A stretch of 64,000 nucleotides of DNA from Bog-756 sp963703145 (GTDB taxonomy: Bacteria > Actinomycetota > Acidimicrobiia > Acidimicrobiales > RAAP-2). The notes under the pieces were generated by a model that saw only the letters and a program-made list of their open reading frames with translations, was not told the DNA's origin and did not search any database. Shown one piece after another: positions 1 through 7,395 of this stretch; position 1 is the stretch's first letter; each line of letters begins with the position of its first letter. The stretch is from positions 1,612,001 to 1,676,000 of the forward strand of contig OY969793.1 in assembly GCA_963703145.1 (NCBI GenBank), given 5' to 3'. The translations under genes were made by a program, and so were the position numbers.

Positions 1-130
1 AGAACGACGGGAGCTCGTCGGCTTCGGCGTCGAGTGCGCTGCGGGTCGCACTGGGCGGACACCGAGACTCGAGCCATCCCTGGACGGCGTTGCGCAGCTC
101 CTCGTGCTCGTCAAGGATCCCGATGGGCAC
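1..130 (-). CDS. Acyl-CoA dehydrogenase, N-terminal fragment (runs off left edge)
   Basis: Read from a GTG at 130 toward position 1, this frame is open to the window edge and encodes about 43 residues. They start VPIGILDEHEEL and continue through GWLESRCPPS. The segment closely resembles the N terminus of the fused acyl-CoA dehydrogenase at 55174-57387 (MPIALSDEHEEQ, then RWLATHCPPD), so it is almost certainly the first helix of an acyl-CoA dehydrogenase, an FAD enzyme that desaturates acyl-CoA thioesters. The catalytic part lies outside the window. It is transcribed in the same direction as the crotonase and MaoC genes upstream of it (276-1600), with about 145 nt between, so it could belong to the same acyl-CoA catabolic unit. 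Confidence 0.72.
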   Translation of the reverse strand, partial: MPIGILDEHEELRNAVQGWLESRCPPSATRSALDAEADELPSF

Positions 131-275
131 CGGTCAGCCTCCCGTGTGCCCGTAACGGCCGGGCGGGCGGCTCTGGGTCATGGGGTTCACGGCCATGGTT
201 CTACCATCTCCCCGCCCGGAATCAGAACCCGTTCTAGCCACGGTCACCACCGGAGGTACCCCGACACCGACCCGC

Positions 276-1100
276 CTACCAGCCTTTGAAGGCCGGCGGG
301 CGACGCTCGGCGAAGGAGGCCAGGCCCTCGGCACAGTCGGCCGTGCCGGTGACGAGCTCCTGGGCCACCGCCTCGTCCCACAGGGCCGTTGTCCGGTCCG
401 ACTCGAGGGCCCGGTTGGTCAGGTACTTGGTCAGGCCGATGGCCTTGGTGGGCCCGTTGGCCAGCCGCTCGGCCCACCGCCCGGTCTCGGCCAGCAGATC
501 GTGACGCGGCACCACCTTGTTCACCAGGCCCAGGCGCTCGGCATCGAGCGCGGGCAGATCGTCGCCGAAGAAGAAGAGCTCCTTGGCCTTCTGCGGGCCG
601 ATCAGGCGGGTCAGCAGATAGGCGCCGCCGGCGTCAGGGGCGATGCCCCGCCGGACGAACACTTCGATGAACCTGGCCTCTTCGGCCGCCAGAACCAGGT
701 CGCAGGCCAGGGCCAGATGCATCCCACCACCCGCCGCCGTGGCATTCACCGCGGCGATGACCGGCTTCTCGCAGTCCAACACGGCCGAGACCAGTCGCTG
801 CCAGCCGGTCCGGATGAGACGGGCCGCATCGCCGGTGGCGCGGTCCGGGGCGCCTTCGGGCCGGGACGGGCCCGGGGCCTGGGATCGCAGATCGGCGCCG
901 GTGCAGAACCCCTTCTCGCCGGCACCGGTCAGGACCACCGCCCGGACGGCCAGGTCGGCCGAGGCCTCCTCCAGCCACACCACCACCTGGTCGCGCATGG
1001 CCGCGGTGATGGCGTTGCCGGCCTCGGGCCGGTTGAGGGTGATCCAGCACACACCGGCGTCGATCCGCCGGAGCACGGCGTCGTCGGGGACGTCAGCCAT
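276..1100 (-). CDS. Enoyl-CoA hydratase/isomerase (crotonase) family protein
   Basis: A 274-residue crotonase-fold protein, a normal length for the family. The fold signature is clear: an ITLNRPEAGNA stretch near residue 20, the oxyanion-hole segment with FCTGADLR around 66-72, and the GGGMHLALACDL segment. Where hydratases carry a catalytic Glu in that last segment (GCELA) this protein has MHLA, and the second catalytic position reads GIAPDAGG. Simple hydratase activity is therefore uncertain; isomerase, hydrolase or dehalogenase chemistry is possible. The start ATG (1098-1100) overlaps the stop of the MaoC gene as ATGA, indicating translational coupling. A longer start 22 codons upstream would run into the MaoC gene and is less likely. 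Confidence 0.85.
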   Translation of the reverse strand: MADVPDDAVLRRIDAGVCWITLNRPEAGNAITAAMRDQVVVWLEEASADLAVRAVVLTGAGEKGFCTGADLRSQAPGPSRPEGAPDRATGDAARLIRTGWQRLVSAVLDCEKPVIAAVNATAAGGGMHLALACDLVLAAEEARFIEVFVRRGIAPDAGGAYLLTRLIGPQKAKELFFFGDDLPALDAERLGLVNKVVPRHDLLAETGRWAERLANGPTKAIGLTKYLTNRALESDRTTALWDEAVAQELVTGTADCAEGLASFAERRPPAFKGW

Positions 1101-1600
1101 CAGACCCGGTGGATGATGTTCATCACCGAGGTGCACACCGGCTCGCCGGTGGCCTGCTCGCTCCATGCCGTCTCCACCACCAAGAAGGTCATGGTCTTAC
1201 CCTTGGACTCCTTCTGGTAGGCGTCGGCCACCTGGCCCACTCCGACCAGCACGTCGCCGGCGACGACCGGCCGGCGGTAGGTGAACTCCTGCTCGCCGTG
1301 GAGGATGATGCCGCCCTTGGCCATGAGCGGCCCGAGCACCTCGGCCATCGGGTTGGCCGATGGGTCGCTCCCCTCGACCTGGAGCTCGGGGAAGACCCCG
1401 AAGTTCCCCATGACGAAGGGATAGGTGGGCGGTGCCGGGATCCCGGCCAGACCGGCCTCGGCGGCCGCCCTGGCGTCCCGGTAGATCGGGCTGTCGTCCT
1501 TGACTGCCGCGGCGAACAGGGCGAGTTGGCCCCGCTCCACGGTGACCACCGTCGTGCCGGTCGGCTTGCCGATGATCGTGCTCAGGATGTCGTCTGCCAC
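1100..1600 (-). CDS. MaoC/FAS1-type dehydratase N-terminal domain protein
   Basis: A 166-residue hot-dog-fold protein of the FAS1_DH-region or HadA type found in actinobacteria. In this group one small subunit supplies the N-terminal half of an (R)-specific enoyl-CoA or enoyl-ACP hydratase. The central ILHGEQEFTYRRPVVAGDVL segment and the VTVERGQLALFAAAVKDDSP N terminus are typical. Such proteins usually act with a second MaoC subunit that carries the catalytic Asp-His; no separate partner is adjacent, which leaves the substrate open. The start is GTG at 1600, preceded by a strong purine-rich ribosome site (GGGGAGGAG). It is the first gene of the MaoC-crotonase pair and is divergent from the deaminase gene at 1755. 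Confidence 0.82.
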   Translation of the reverse strand: MADDILSTIIGKPTGTTVVTVERGQLALFAAAVKDDSPIYRDARAAAEAGLAGIPAPPTYPFVMGNFGVFPELQVEGSDPSANPMAEVLGPLMAKGGIILHGEQEFTYRRPVVAGDVLVGVGQVADAYQKESKGKTMTFLVVETAWSEQATGEPVCTSVMNIIHRV

Positions 1601-1741
1601 CTGGGGCTCCTCCCCTGTCGTCGAACTGGTCCCCCGTCGGCCGAGACGGACGATGCCGACGCCAAGGGTGCCCGCTCGGCACCGTAGCGCGCAAGATCAG
1701 GCCCCCGCCGCACCCAACGTCGTGCCCGACCCGAGGTGCCC

Positions 1742-1747
1742 TACAGT
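1742..1747 (+). promoter_or_regulatory. -10 box of a leaderless promoter for the 1755 gene
   Basis: TACAGT matches the actinobacterial TANNNT -10 consensus and ends 7 nt before the ATG at 1755. Transcription would start at or next to the A of the start codon. No -35 hexamer is evident and there is no ribosome-binding site, as expected for a leaderless mRNA. Confidence 0.5.
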
Positions 1748-1754
1748 GCCGACC

Positions 1755-2531
1755 ATGGCACGACTCGGGCACAGCGGCGGCCACGGACCGGCCGTCGAGG
1801 TGGCGCCCGACACCGCGGCCATGGCCCGGGCGGCGGCCGACCGGGCCGCCCGGGTGCTGGTCGAGGCCGTGGCCCGGCGGGGGGTGGCCCACGCCATGTT
1901 CGCCACCGGCAATTCACAGCTGGACTTCGTCGATCTGTTGGTCCACCACACCGGCGGCGTGCCCTGGCGGGACACCGTGGTCTTCCACATGGACGAGTAC
2001 GTGGGCATCGGGCCCGACCACCCTGCCGGGTTCCAGCACTGGATCCGCCGGCGCATCGTGGAGCCCGCCGCTCCACGGGCCGCCCACTACCTCGACGGGC
2101 TGGCCTCTCCCGACCGGGAGTGTGCCCGCTACGCCGCCCTCCTGGCCGAATACCCCCTCGACCTCTGCTGCCTGGGCATCGGCGAGAACGGCCACCTGGC
2201 GTTCAACGACCCGCCCGTAGCCGACTTCGAGGACCCCGACGACGTGAAGGTGGTGACCCTGGATGCCGCCTGCCGGCGCCAGCAGGTCGGCGAGGGCCAC
2301 TTCGCCGCCGACGCGGACGTGCCCCGTGAGGCGGTGACGGTAACGATCCCCGCCCTACTCCGGGCCGGACGGGTGCTCGCCATCGTGCCCGAGGCCCGCA
2401 AGGCTGAACCGGTGCGGCAGGCCCTGGAGGGTCCGGTCGGGGTCGCCTGCCCGGCATCGATCCTCCAGCGCAGCGGTCACGCCACTGTGTTCCTCGATGC
2501 CCAGTCCGCGGGGCTCCTCGCCGGGCGCTGA
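1755..2531 (+). CDS. Glucosamine-6-phosphate deaminase/isomerase (NagB family)
   Basis: A 258-residue protein of the NagB/6-phosphogluconolactonase superfamily. It would convert glucosamine-6-phosphate to fructose-6-phosphate and ammonia in the cytoplasm, or act on a related amino-sugar phosphate. Visible landmarks are the phosphate loop FATGNSQLDF near residues 55-65, VVFHMDEYVGI near 76-86 and the deaminase signature GIGENGHLAFNDPP near 140-153. Canonical NagB has Asp where this has Glu in that signature (GVDGH versus GENGH), so the exact substrate is not certain. The ATG at 1755 is chosen because a TANNNT -10 box lies 7 nt upstream, suggesting a leaderless transcript. It is divergent from the MaoC gene and convergent with the hydrolase gene that ends 8 nt away. 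Confidence 0.83.
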   Translation: MARLGHSGGHGPAVEVAPDTAAMARAAADRAARVLVEAVARRGVAHAMFATGNSQLDFVDLLVHHTGGVPWRDTVVFHMDEYVGIGPDHPAGFQHWIRRRIVEPAAPRAAHYLDGLASPDRECARYAALLAEYPLDLCCLGIGENGHLAFNDPPVADFEDPDDVKVVTLDAACRRQQVGEGHFAADADVPREAVTVTIPALLRAGRVLAIVPEARKAEPVRQALEGPVGVACPASILQRSGHATVFLDAQSAGLLAGR

Positions 2532-2538
2532 GGACGGG

Positions 2539-3585
2539 TCAGCTGCTCAGTGGCGCCGTCTCCTCGGGGGCCAGCCACCGCTCGACGAAGGGGTAGGCGC
2601 CCTCACCGTTCCACTGGTGCTCACCGTCGAACACGTCGTGGGCCAACCGGTCCCCCACACCCAGCCGCTCGTAGACCACCCGGAGCCGGGCGAGCTCCTC
2701 GGCCGCGGTGACGGCGGGGAACAAGAGGTCCTCGTTCCCGGACTGGACCAGGAAGGGACGCGGCGCGATCAGCGCCCCGAGGTCGACGTGCTCCATCTGT
2801 CCGAGCATGCCGAACAGCACCTGGGAGCCGCACATGTTCCAAGGGACCTTGTGGGACTCGGCCCAGGAGGAGAAGTACCCGCTGACCACCGCGGCTGCCA
2901 CCCGCTCGTCCAAGGCCGCGAGGAACAGGGCCATCGTCCCGCCGTAGGAGAACCCGACCATGCCGATGCGGGCCCGGTCCACCAGCGGATCGGCCTCCAG
3001 CACGTCGAGGGCCCGTGCCAGGTCCCACAGGTTCTGGGTGATGGGGTTCCAGCCCCCCATGACCTGGTGGACCAGGTTGGTGTCGCAGCCGTAGTGGTCG
3101 GGAGGATTCCAGTCGGCCCGCTCGCCGAAGCACCGCAGGTCCGGGGCCAGGACCACGTAGCCGCGGCGGGCCAGCGCCGCCGCGTAGTCGCTGCCCGGTG
3201 CGGCCTCGGGATCGTCCACGCCACACACCCGGGACTTGCCCGGCCCGTGTCCGTGCACGGCCAGCACGGCCGGGCCCTCGGCCTCGCGCCCGTCGGGGAC
3301 GAGGAGATAGGCCGGCACCGACATGGTGGACTCGGTGTCGAACACGACCCGCTGGCGCCGGTAGCCGTCGAGCGTCTCCTCCCCGGTGACCTCCAGGTTG
3401 AGGGGCACCCGCTCGGGCCATGGGGCCAGGGCCTGACTGAGGTGCCCGGCGAACCGCGTCCGCCACGCCCTGAACCCCTCGTCGTCGTCGGTGACGAGTG
3501 GATCGGACTGCTCGGTGGCCATCAGCCGGGTCACCACCTGGAACCACGGGGAGAAGTTGCGCGGTGGGGAGGCTGGTGTGCTCAC
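2539..3585 (-). CDS. Alpha/beta hydrolase (acetylxylan-esterase/dienelactone-hydrolase-like)
   Basis: A 348-residue alpha/beta hydrolase. The oxyanion segment VHGHGPGK lies near residues 110-117, the nucleophile elbow is GFSYGG with Ser213, an acid follows in SGNEDLLFP, and the catalytic His is in FDGEHQWNG near the C terminus. The family includes large carbohydrate esterases and peptidases; no signal peptide is seen, so it should act in the cytoplasm. The GTG at 3585 is preferred because a GAGGAG ribosome site lies 7-12 nt upstream. An alternative start 17 codons earlier lacks one. It sits between an amino-sugar deaminase and a TauD-type dioxygenase without an obvious operon partner. Confidence 0.78.
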   Translation of the reverse strand: MSTPASPPRNFSPWFQVVTRLMATEQSDPLVTDDDEGFRAWRTRFAGHLSQALAPWPERVPLNLEVTGEETLDGYRRQRVVFDTESTMSVPAYLLVPDGREAEGPAVLAVHGHGPGKSRVCGVDDPEAAPGSDYAAALARRGYVVLAPDLRCFGERADWNPPDHYGCDTNLVHQVMGGWNPITQNLWDLARALDVLEADPLVDRARIGMVGFSYGGTMALFLAALDERVAAAVVSGYFSSWAESHKVPWNMCGSQVLFGMLGQMEHVDLGALIAPRPFLVQSGNEDLLFPAVTAAEELARLRVVYERLGVGDRLAHDVFDGEHQWNGEGAYPFVERWLAPEETAPLSS

Positions 3586-3720
3586 GGTCGATCTCCTCAC
3601 AGGGTCCGCCCGGCGCCAGACGCCGGTGGCGCCCACGTTGCCATACCGAGCCCCACCGCCGTCGCCCGTCTCGCACCACGCACCGCGTCGGTACTGGTTG
3701 AGTCACCCAGGGTCGTGGGG

Positions 3721-3726
3721 CACACT
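3721..3726 (+). promoter_or_regulatory. Weak -10 box (CACACT) for leaderless transcription of the dioxygenase
   Basis: CACACT keeps the two most conserved positions of the TANNNT box (A at position 2, T at position 6). It ends exactly 6 nt before the ATG at 3733, the same geometry as other probable leaderless starts in this window. No ribosome site precedes the ATG. Confidence 0.35.
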
Positions 3727-3732
3727 GGACCC

Positions 3733-4584
3733 ATGACGGTCGGCACCCATCTCGACATCCGCCCCCTGTCGCCGCTGATCGGGGCCGAGATCCACGGGCT
3801 CGACCTGGCCAGGCCACTGGGCGACTCGGTGGTGGCCGACGTGCGCCATGCCCTCAACACCCACCACGTGATCTTCTTCCGGGACCAGGACCTCTCCCCC
3901 GTCGCCCAGGCCGACTTCGCCCGGCAGTTCGGCGAGGTCACCGAGGGCCACCCGGTCCTGGACGCCATCGGCGACCACCCTGAGGTGCTGGCCATCGACG
4001 GCAGCGAGGACCGGGCCAGCTGGTGGCACACCGACGTGACCTTCCTCCAGTCCCCGGCCTTCGGCTCGATCCTCTACATGCTCGAGGCCCCCGAGGTGGG
4101 TGGAGACACCATGTGGGCCAGCACCCAGGATGCCTACGACCGCCTGGCCGAACCGGTCCGGGCACTGTGCGACTCGTTGATCGCCATCCACTTCGACCCG
4201 TGGTTCGCCGCCGACGTCGAGGCCCGGGGCGGCTACGAGTGGGAGGGGGTCCGGCACGACAAGCTGCTGCCCGCCCTCCATCCGGTGGTGCGCACCCACC
4301 CCGAGAACGGGCGCAACGGGCTGTTCGTGAACCCCCAGTTCACCCAGTCCATCCTGGGACTGTCGAAGAACGAGAGCACCGCCATCCTCGAGATGCTCTA
4401 CGGCCACTGCCAGCAACCCGAGGTGACCTGCCGGTTCCGCTGGCAGCCGGGCTCCCTGGCCTTCTGGGACAATCGGGCCACCTTGCACTACGCGCTCGAC
4501 GACTACGGGGATGCCGTCCGCATCGCCCACCGGGTCACGCTACGAGGAGACGTCCCCTTCGGGCCCGCCATGCCCCGCCGCTGA
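3733..4584 (+). CDS. TauD/TfdA-family Fe(II)/2-oxoglutarate dioxygenase
   Basis: A 283-residue non-heme iron dioxygenase. These cytoplasmic enzymes couple 2-oxoglutarate decarboxylation to hydroxylation of a small acid such as taurine, alkylsulfate or an aryloxyalkanoate, often releasing sulfite or phenol. The iron triad is readable: His99 and Asp101 in WWHTDVTF, and the distal His266 in RIAHRVTLRGD, followed by the 2-oxoglutarate-binding Arg. The N terminus (IRPLSPLIGAEIHGLDL) is typical. The last 45 nt overlap the convergent LivG gene (4540-4584). Context does not fix the substrate; the adjacent importer genes run in the opposite direction. Start ATG at 3733, probably leaderless. Confidence 0.87.
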   Translation: MTVGTHLDIRPLSPLIGAEIHGLDLARPLGDSVVADVRHALNTHHVIFFRDQDLSPVAQADFARQFGEVTEGHPVLDAIGDHPEVLAIDGSEDRASWWHTDVTFLQSPAFGSILYMLEAPEVGGDTMWASTQDAYDRLAEPVRALCDSLIAIHFDPWFAADVEARGGYEWEGVRHDKLLPALHPVVRTHPENGRNGLFVNPQFTQSILGLSKNESTAILEMLYGHCQQPEVTCRFRWQPGSLAFWDNRATLHYALDDYGDAVRIAHRVTLRGDVPFGPAMPRR

Positions 4585-5394
4585 CGCCGCACCCGGCAGC
4601 GCCCCCGACACGGCCAGCGCCTCCTCGCTCGCCCCCAGGTAGGCGGCCAGTGCCCTCGGGTCGCGGCCGACCTCGTCGGGGGTGCCCGAGGAGACCACGC
4701 GGCCGGTCTCCATCATCACCACCTGGCTGCACAGGGCGAACACCAGCGGGACGTCGTGCTCGACCAGGACGATGGTGGTGTCGGCCAGGCTGTGCAGGCG
4801 GCGCAGCAGGGGCACGAACGCCTCGGCCTCCCGCTGGGCGATACCGGCGGTGGGCTCGTCCAACAGCAGCAGGCGGGGCCGGGCCAGCACGATGGAGGCC
4901 AGGTCCACCACCCGCCGGGTGCCCGTCGACAGCTCGGCGATCTGGTGGCGTCGGAACCGGTCGATGCCGAATGACCCGATGACCTGGTCCACCGCCTCTC
5001 GCTTCGACCGCTCGGACCGACGCTCCCAGGGCATCCGGAGCGTGGAGGACAGCACCCCGACGGGACGCCTGGCGTCCTCGGTCAGCAACAGGACCTCTTC
5101 CACGGTCAACTCAGGGAACAGCCGGCAGTCCTGGAAGGAGCGCACGACCCCGAGGGAGGACCGCTCTTCGGGGAGGTACTCGACCAGGCTCTCACCGTCC
5201 AGGTGCACCGAGCCGGCCTTTGGGACCACCAATCCCGAGATCACGTCGAGCATGGTCGTCTTCCCCGAGCCGTTGGGGCCGATGAGCCCGACGATCGAGC
5301 CGGGCTCCGCCGACAGGGAGGCGCCATCGATCGCCCGCACGCCCCCGAAGGTCACCTCGAGGCCCTCGACGTCGAGGCGGGCCGGGCCGTTCAC
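4540..5394 (-). CDS. Branched-chain amino acid-type ABC transporter ATPase (LivG-like)
   Basis: A 284-residue cytoplasmic ATPase that energises the LivHM permease encoded just upstream. Walker A is GPNGSGKT near residues 38-45, the signature is LSTGTRR, and Walker B is LLLLDEPTAGI, followed by a switch His in VLVEHDVPLV. The LivG-type insertion after Walker A is present. The GTG start at 5394 overlaps the permease stop as GTGA, so translation is coupled. A roughly 30-residue Gly/Ala-rich C-terminal tail extends past the domain and its coding region overlaps the 3' end of the convergent dioxygenase gene by 45 nt. Liv-type importers move hydrophobic amino acids, amides, urea or aromatic acids, so the cargo is not known. 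Confidence 0.9.
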   Translation of the reverse strand: MNGPARLDVEGLEVTFGGVRAIDGASLSAEPGSIVGLIGPNGSGKTTMLDVISGLVVPKAGSVHLDGESLVEYLPEERSSLGVVRSFQDCRLFPELTVEEVLLLTEDARRPVGVLSSTLRMPWERRSERSKREAVDQVIGSFGIDRFRRHQIAELSTGTRRVVDLASIVLARPRLLLLDEPTAGIAQREAEAFVPLLRRLHSLADTTIVLVEHDVPLVFALCSQVVMMETGRVVSSGTPDEVGRDPRALAAYLGASEEALAVSGALPGAASAAGHGGPEGDVSS

Positions 5395-7385
5395 AGGGCC
5401 ATCTCCTGGGCCACGGTGGGGGTGGGTTCGGCGACGGGCGTGTCGGGGGGCAGCCGGTCGCCGCCCCGTCCCAAGAGGCGCTCGACACCGTCGGTCACCA
5501 GGTCACCGAAGCGGTGCAGCAGCTCGGCCAGGCCGCCGGGAAGGTAGAGGACGAAGGCCAGCAACCCCAGCCCGCTGGACAGGAACTGGATGGTCGGTGT
5601 GGTGCCGAACAGGGCAGGCAGCCCTACCAGATAGATCGCCCCCAGCACGGCGCCGTCGATCGAACCCAGCCCCCCGATGACCACCATGGACACCACGAGG
5701 ATGGAGTAGGACGGGTCGAACGTCGCCGTCGAGAACCGCTCGGTGGCAAAGGCCAGGCACACCCCGGCATAGCCGGCGATGAACCCGGACAAGGCGAAGG
5801 CCAGCAGCTTGGTGCGGGCCAGGGGGATGCCCATGGCACCGGCGGTGGTCTCGTTGTCTCGCACCGCCATGAGCCGGCGCGCCACGCCCTTGTCCCGCCA
5901 CAGCCGGACCATGAGGACCGAGAGCACCAGGACCCCGAGTGAGAACCAGGCGAAGGCCCGCTCCGACCCGAGCCCGATCCCCAGCAGGTCGGGCCGGGCG
6001 ATCAGCGTGGACTGGGGGTTGGGAAGTCCGGTGCACAGCCGCTTGCCGACCAGGGGCAGGGTCCAGCACGTGGTGTCGAGGACCGAGCCCATCAGCCACA
6101 GGGCGAACGCCAGCGTGCTGACGGCCAGGTACAGGCCACGGACCCGCAGTGCCGGAAGTCCGATCACCACGGCGATGACGGCCGTCACCGCCCCGGCGAA
6201 CGGCATGAGCAGGATCAGCGGCACCGATGCCCCGAGGTGTGAGGCCATGATGGCCCCGCAGGCCACCAGGCCGAATTGCCCGAGGGAGACCTGGCCCGCC
6301 CAGCCCGTGAGGACCGTCAACGACAGGGCGATCACCGCGTAGATGCAGATCTGGGAGAGCAGGAACGTGCGTCCGGTGTCGAGGACGAGGGGCAGGAGTG
6401 CTGCACCGACCACGGCAGCCAGGACCCCGGTGGTCCCCACCCGCTGGCGCAGCGGCCCGTCGGCCCTCTGGCGGTTCCTCGTCCCCTCGAGCCAGGTCGA
6501 GCGCTCCTCGCGTCGCGACCCGGTCTGCAGGGCGGCGATCCGGGCCAGGAGCACCACCGAGACGATGGCGAAGAGGATGAGATCGACCTGGGCCGTGCTG
6601 GACAGGTTCCACACCAGCACCTCTTGGATCACGCCCAGAGCGATGGCGGCCACGAAGGCGGCGGTCAGGTTGACCATGGCGCCCACCATCGCCGCAGTCA
6701 GGGCCAAGAGGAGCAGCTCGGGGCTCAGCACCTCGGTGAGCGACGAGGTCTGGCCCGGCGCAGCCAGGATCGCCGTGAACGCCGACAGCACGCCGGCCAC
6801 CGTCCAGGCCACCGTGGACGTGCGCCGGACCCAGACCCCCGAGAGGCGGGCCGAGTCGGCGTTCTCGGCCATGGCCCGCATGGCCAGGCCCCACGGTGAC
6901 CACTTGACGAAGACGGCCAGGGCGACGGCCACCAGCGGGGCCAGCACCAGGGTCATGACCTCACCGGGCGTGAACAGGTAGTTCCCGATGTGGAAGGAGA
7001 TGTCGAACGGGACCGGAAACGGCTTGTACAGGTTCTTCGGCCGGATGAACGGCAGCGCGGTGAAGACGAACAGGACCTGGCTCAACCCGATGGTGGCCAC
7101 CATCACCAGGACACGGGGCCGGTTGAAGATCCGTCGCAGCAGCAGTTCGCTCAGGGCGCCGACGGCCCCGGCCAGCACCACCGAGAGCACCAGGGCGAAC
7201 CAGTAGTTGAAGCCGAAGTCGTAGAAGCACTTGACCATGAACACCGCGGCCACCACGCCGAGCTGTCCCTGGGCGAAGTTGAGGATCCGGTTGGTCTTGT
7301 AGATGAGCACGAGCCCCATGGCCAACAACCCGTAGCCGAGGCCGATGATCACCCCCTGGACGAGGACGAAGCTGGGGATCGACAC
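5391..7385 (-). CDS. Fused LivH-LivM ABC permease
   Basis: A 664-residue integral membrane protein joining the two permease halves of a Liv-type importer. Residues about 1-300 are LivH-like, beginning VSIPSFVLVQGVIIGLGYG and continuing through NRILNFAQGQLGV. A charged linker (RREERSTW, RNRQR) leads to a LivM-like half from about 345 to 640 with VLTGWAGQVSLGQFGLV and FALSGFIAGYAGV. Each half shows many hydrophobic spans. The GTG at 7385 is chosen; upstream in-frame codons fall inside the MFS-LivF gene, whose stop is 10 nt away. Gene order MFS-LivF, LivHM, LivG suggests one transport operon. No solute-binding protein gene is adjacent. Confidence 0.9.
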   Translation of the reverse strand: MSIPSFVLVQGVIIGLGYGLLAMGLVLIYKTNRILNFAQGQLGVVAAVFMVKCFYDFGFNYWFALVLSVVLAGAVGALSELLLRRIFNRPRVLVMVATIGLSQVLFVFTALPFIRPKNLYKPFPVPFDISFHIGNYLFTPGEVMTLVLAPLVAVALAVFVKWSPWGLAMRAMAENADSARLSGVWVRRTSTVAWTVAGVLSAFTAILAAPGQTSSLTEVLSPELLLLALTAAMVGAMVNLTAAFVAAIALGVIQEVLVWNLSSTAQVDLILFAIVSVVLLARIAALQTGSRREERSTWLEGTRNRQRADGPLRQRVGTTGVLAAVVGAALLPLVLDTGRTFLLSQICIYAVIALSLTVLTGWAGQVSLGQFGLVACGAIMASHLGASVPLILLMPFAGAVTAVIAVVIGLPALRVRGLYLAVSTLAFALWLMGSVLDTTCWTLPLVGKRLCTGLPNPQSTLIARPDLLGIGLGSERAFAWFSLGVLVLSVLMVRLWRDKGVARRLMAVRDNETTAGAMGIPLARTKLLAFALSGFIAGYAGVCLAFATERFSTATFDPSYSILVVSMVVIGGLGSIDGAVLGAIYLVGLPALFGTTPTIQFLSSGLGLLAFVLYLPGGLAELLHRFGDLVTDGVERLLGRGGDRLPPDTPVAEPTPTVAQEMAL

Positions 7386-7395
7386 CGTCAGACCG

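Noticed and set aside
2497..3732. Plus-strand frame continuous with, and upstream of, the TauD-family dioxygenase
   Set aside because: It lies antisense to the alpha/beta hydrolase and lacks conserved features. The dioxygenase domain begins at the ATG at 3733 with a -10 box before it.
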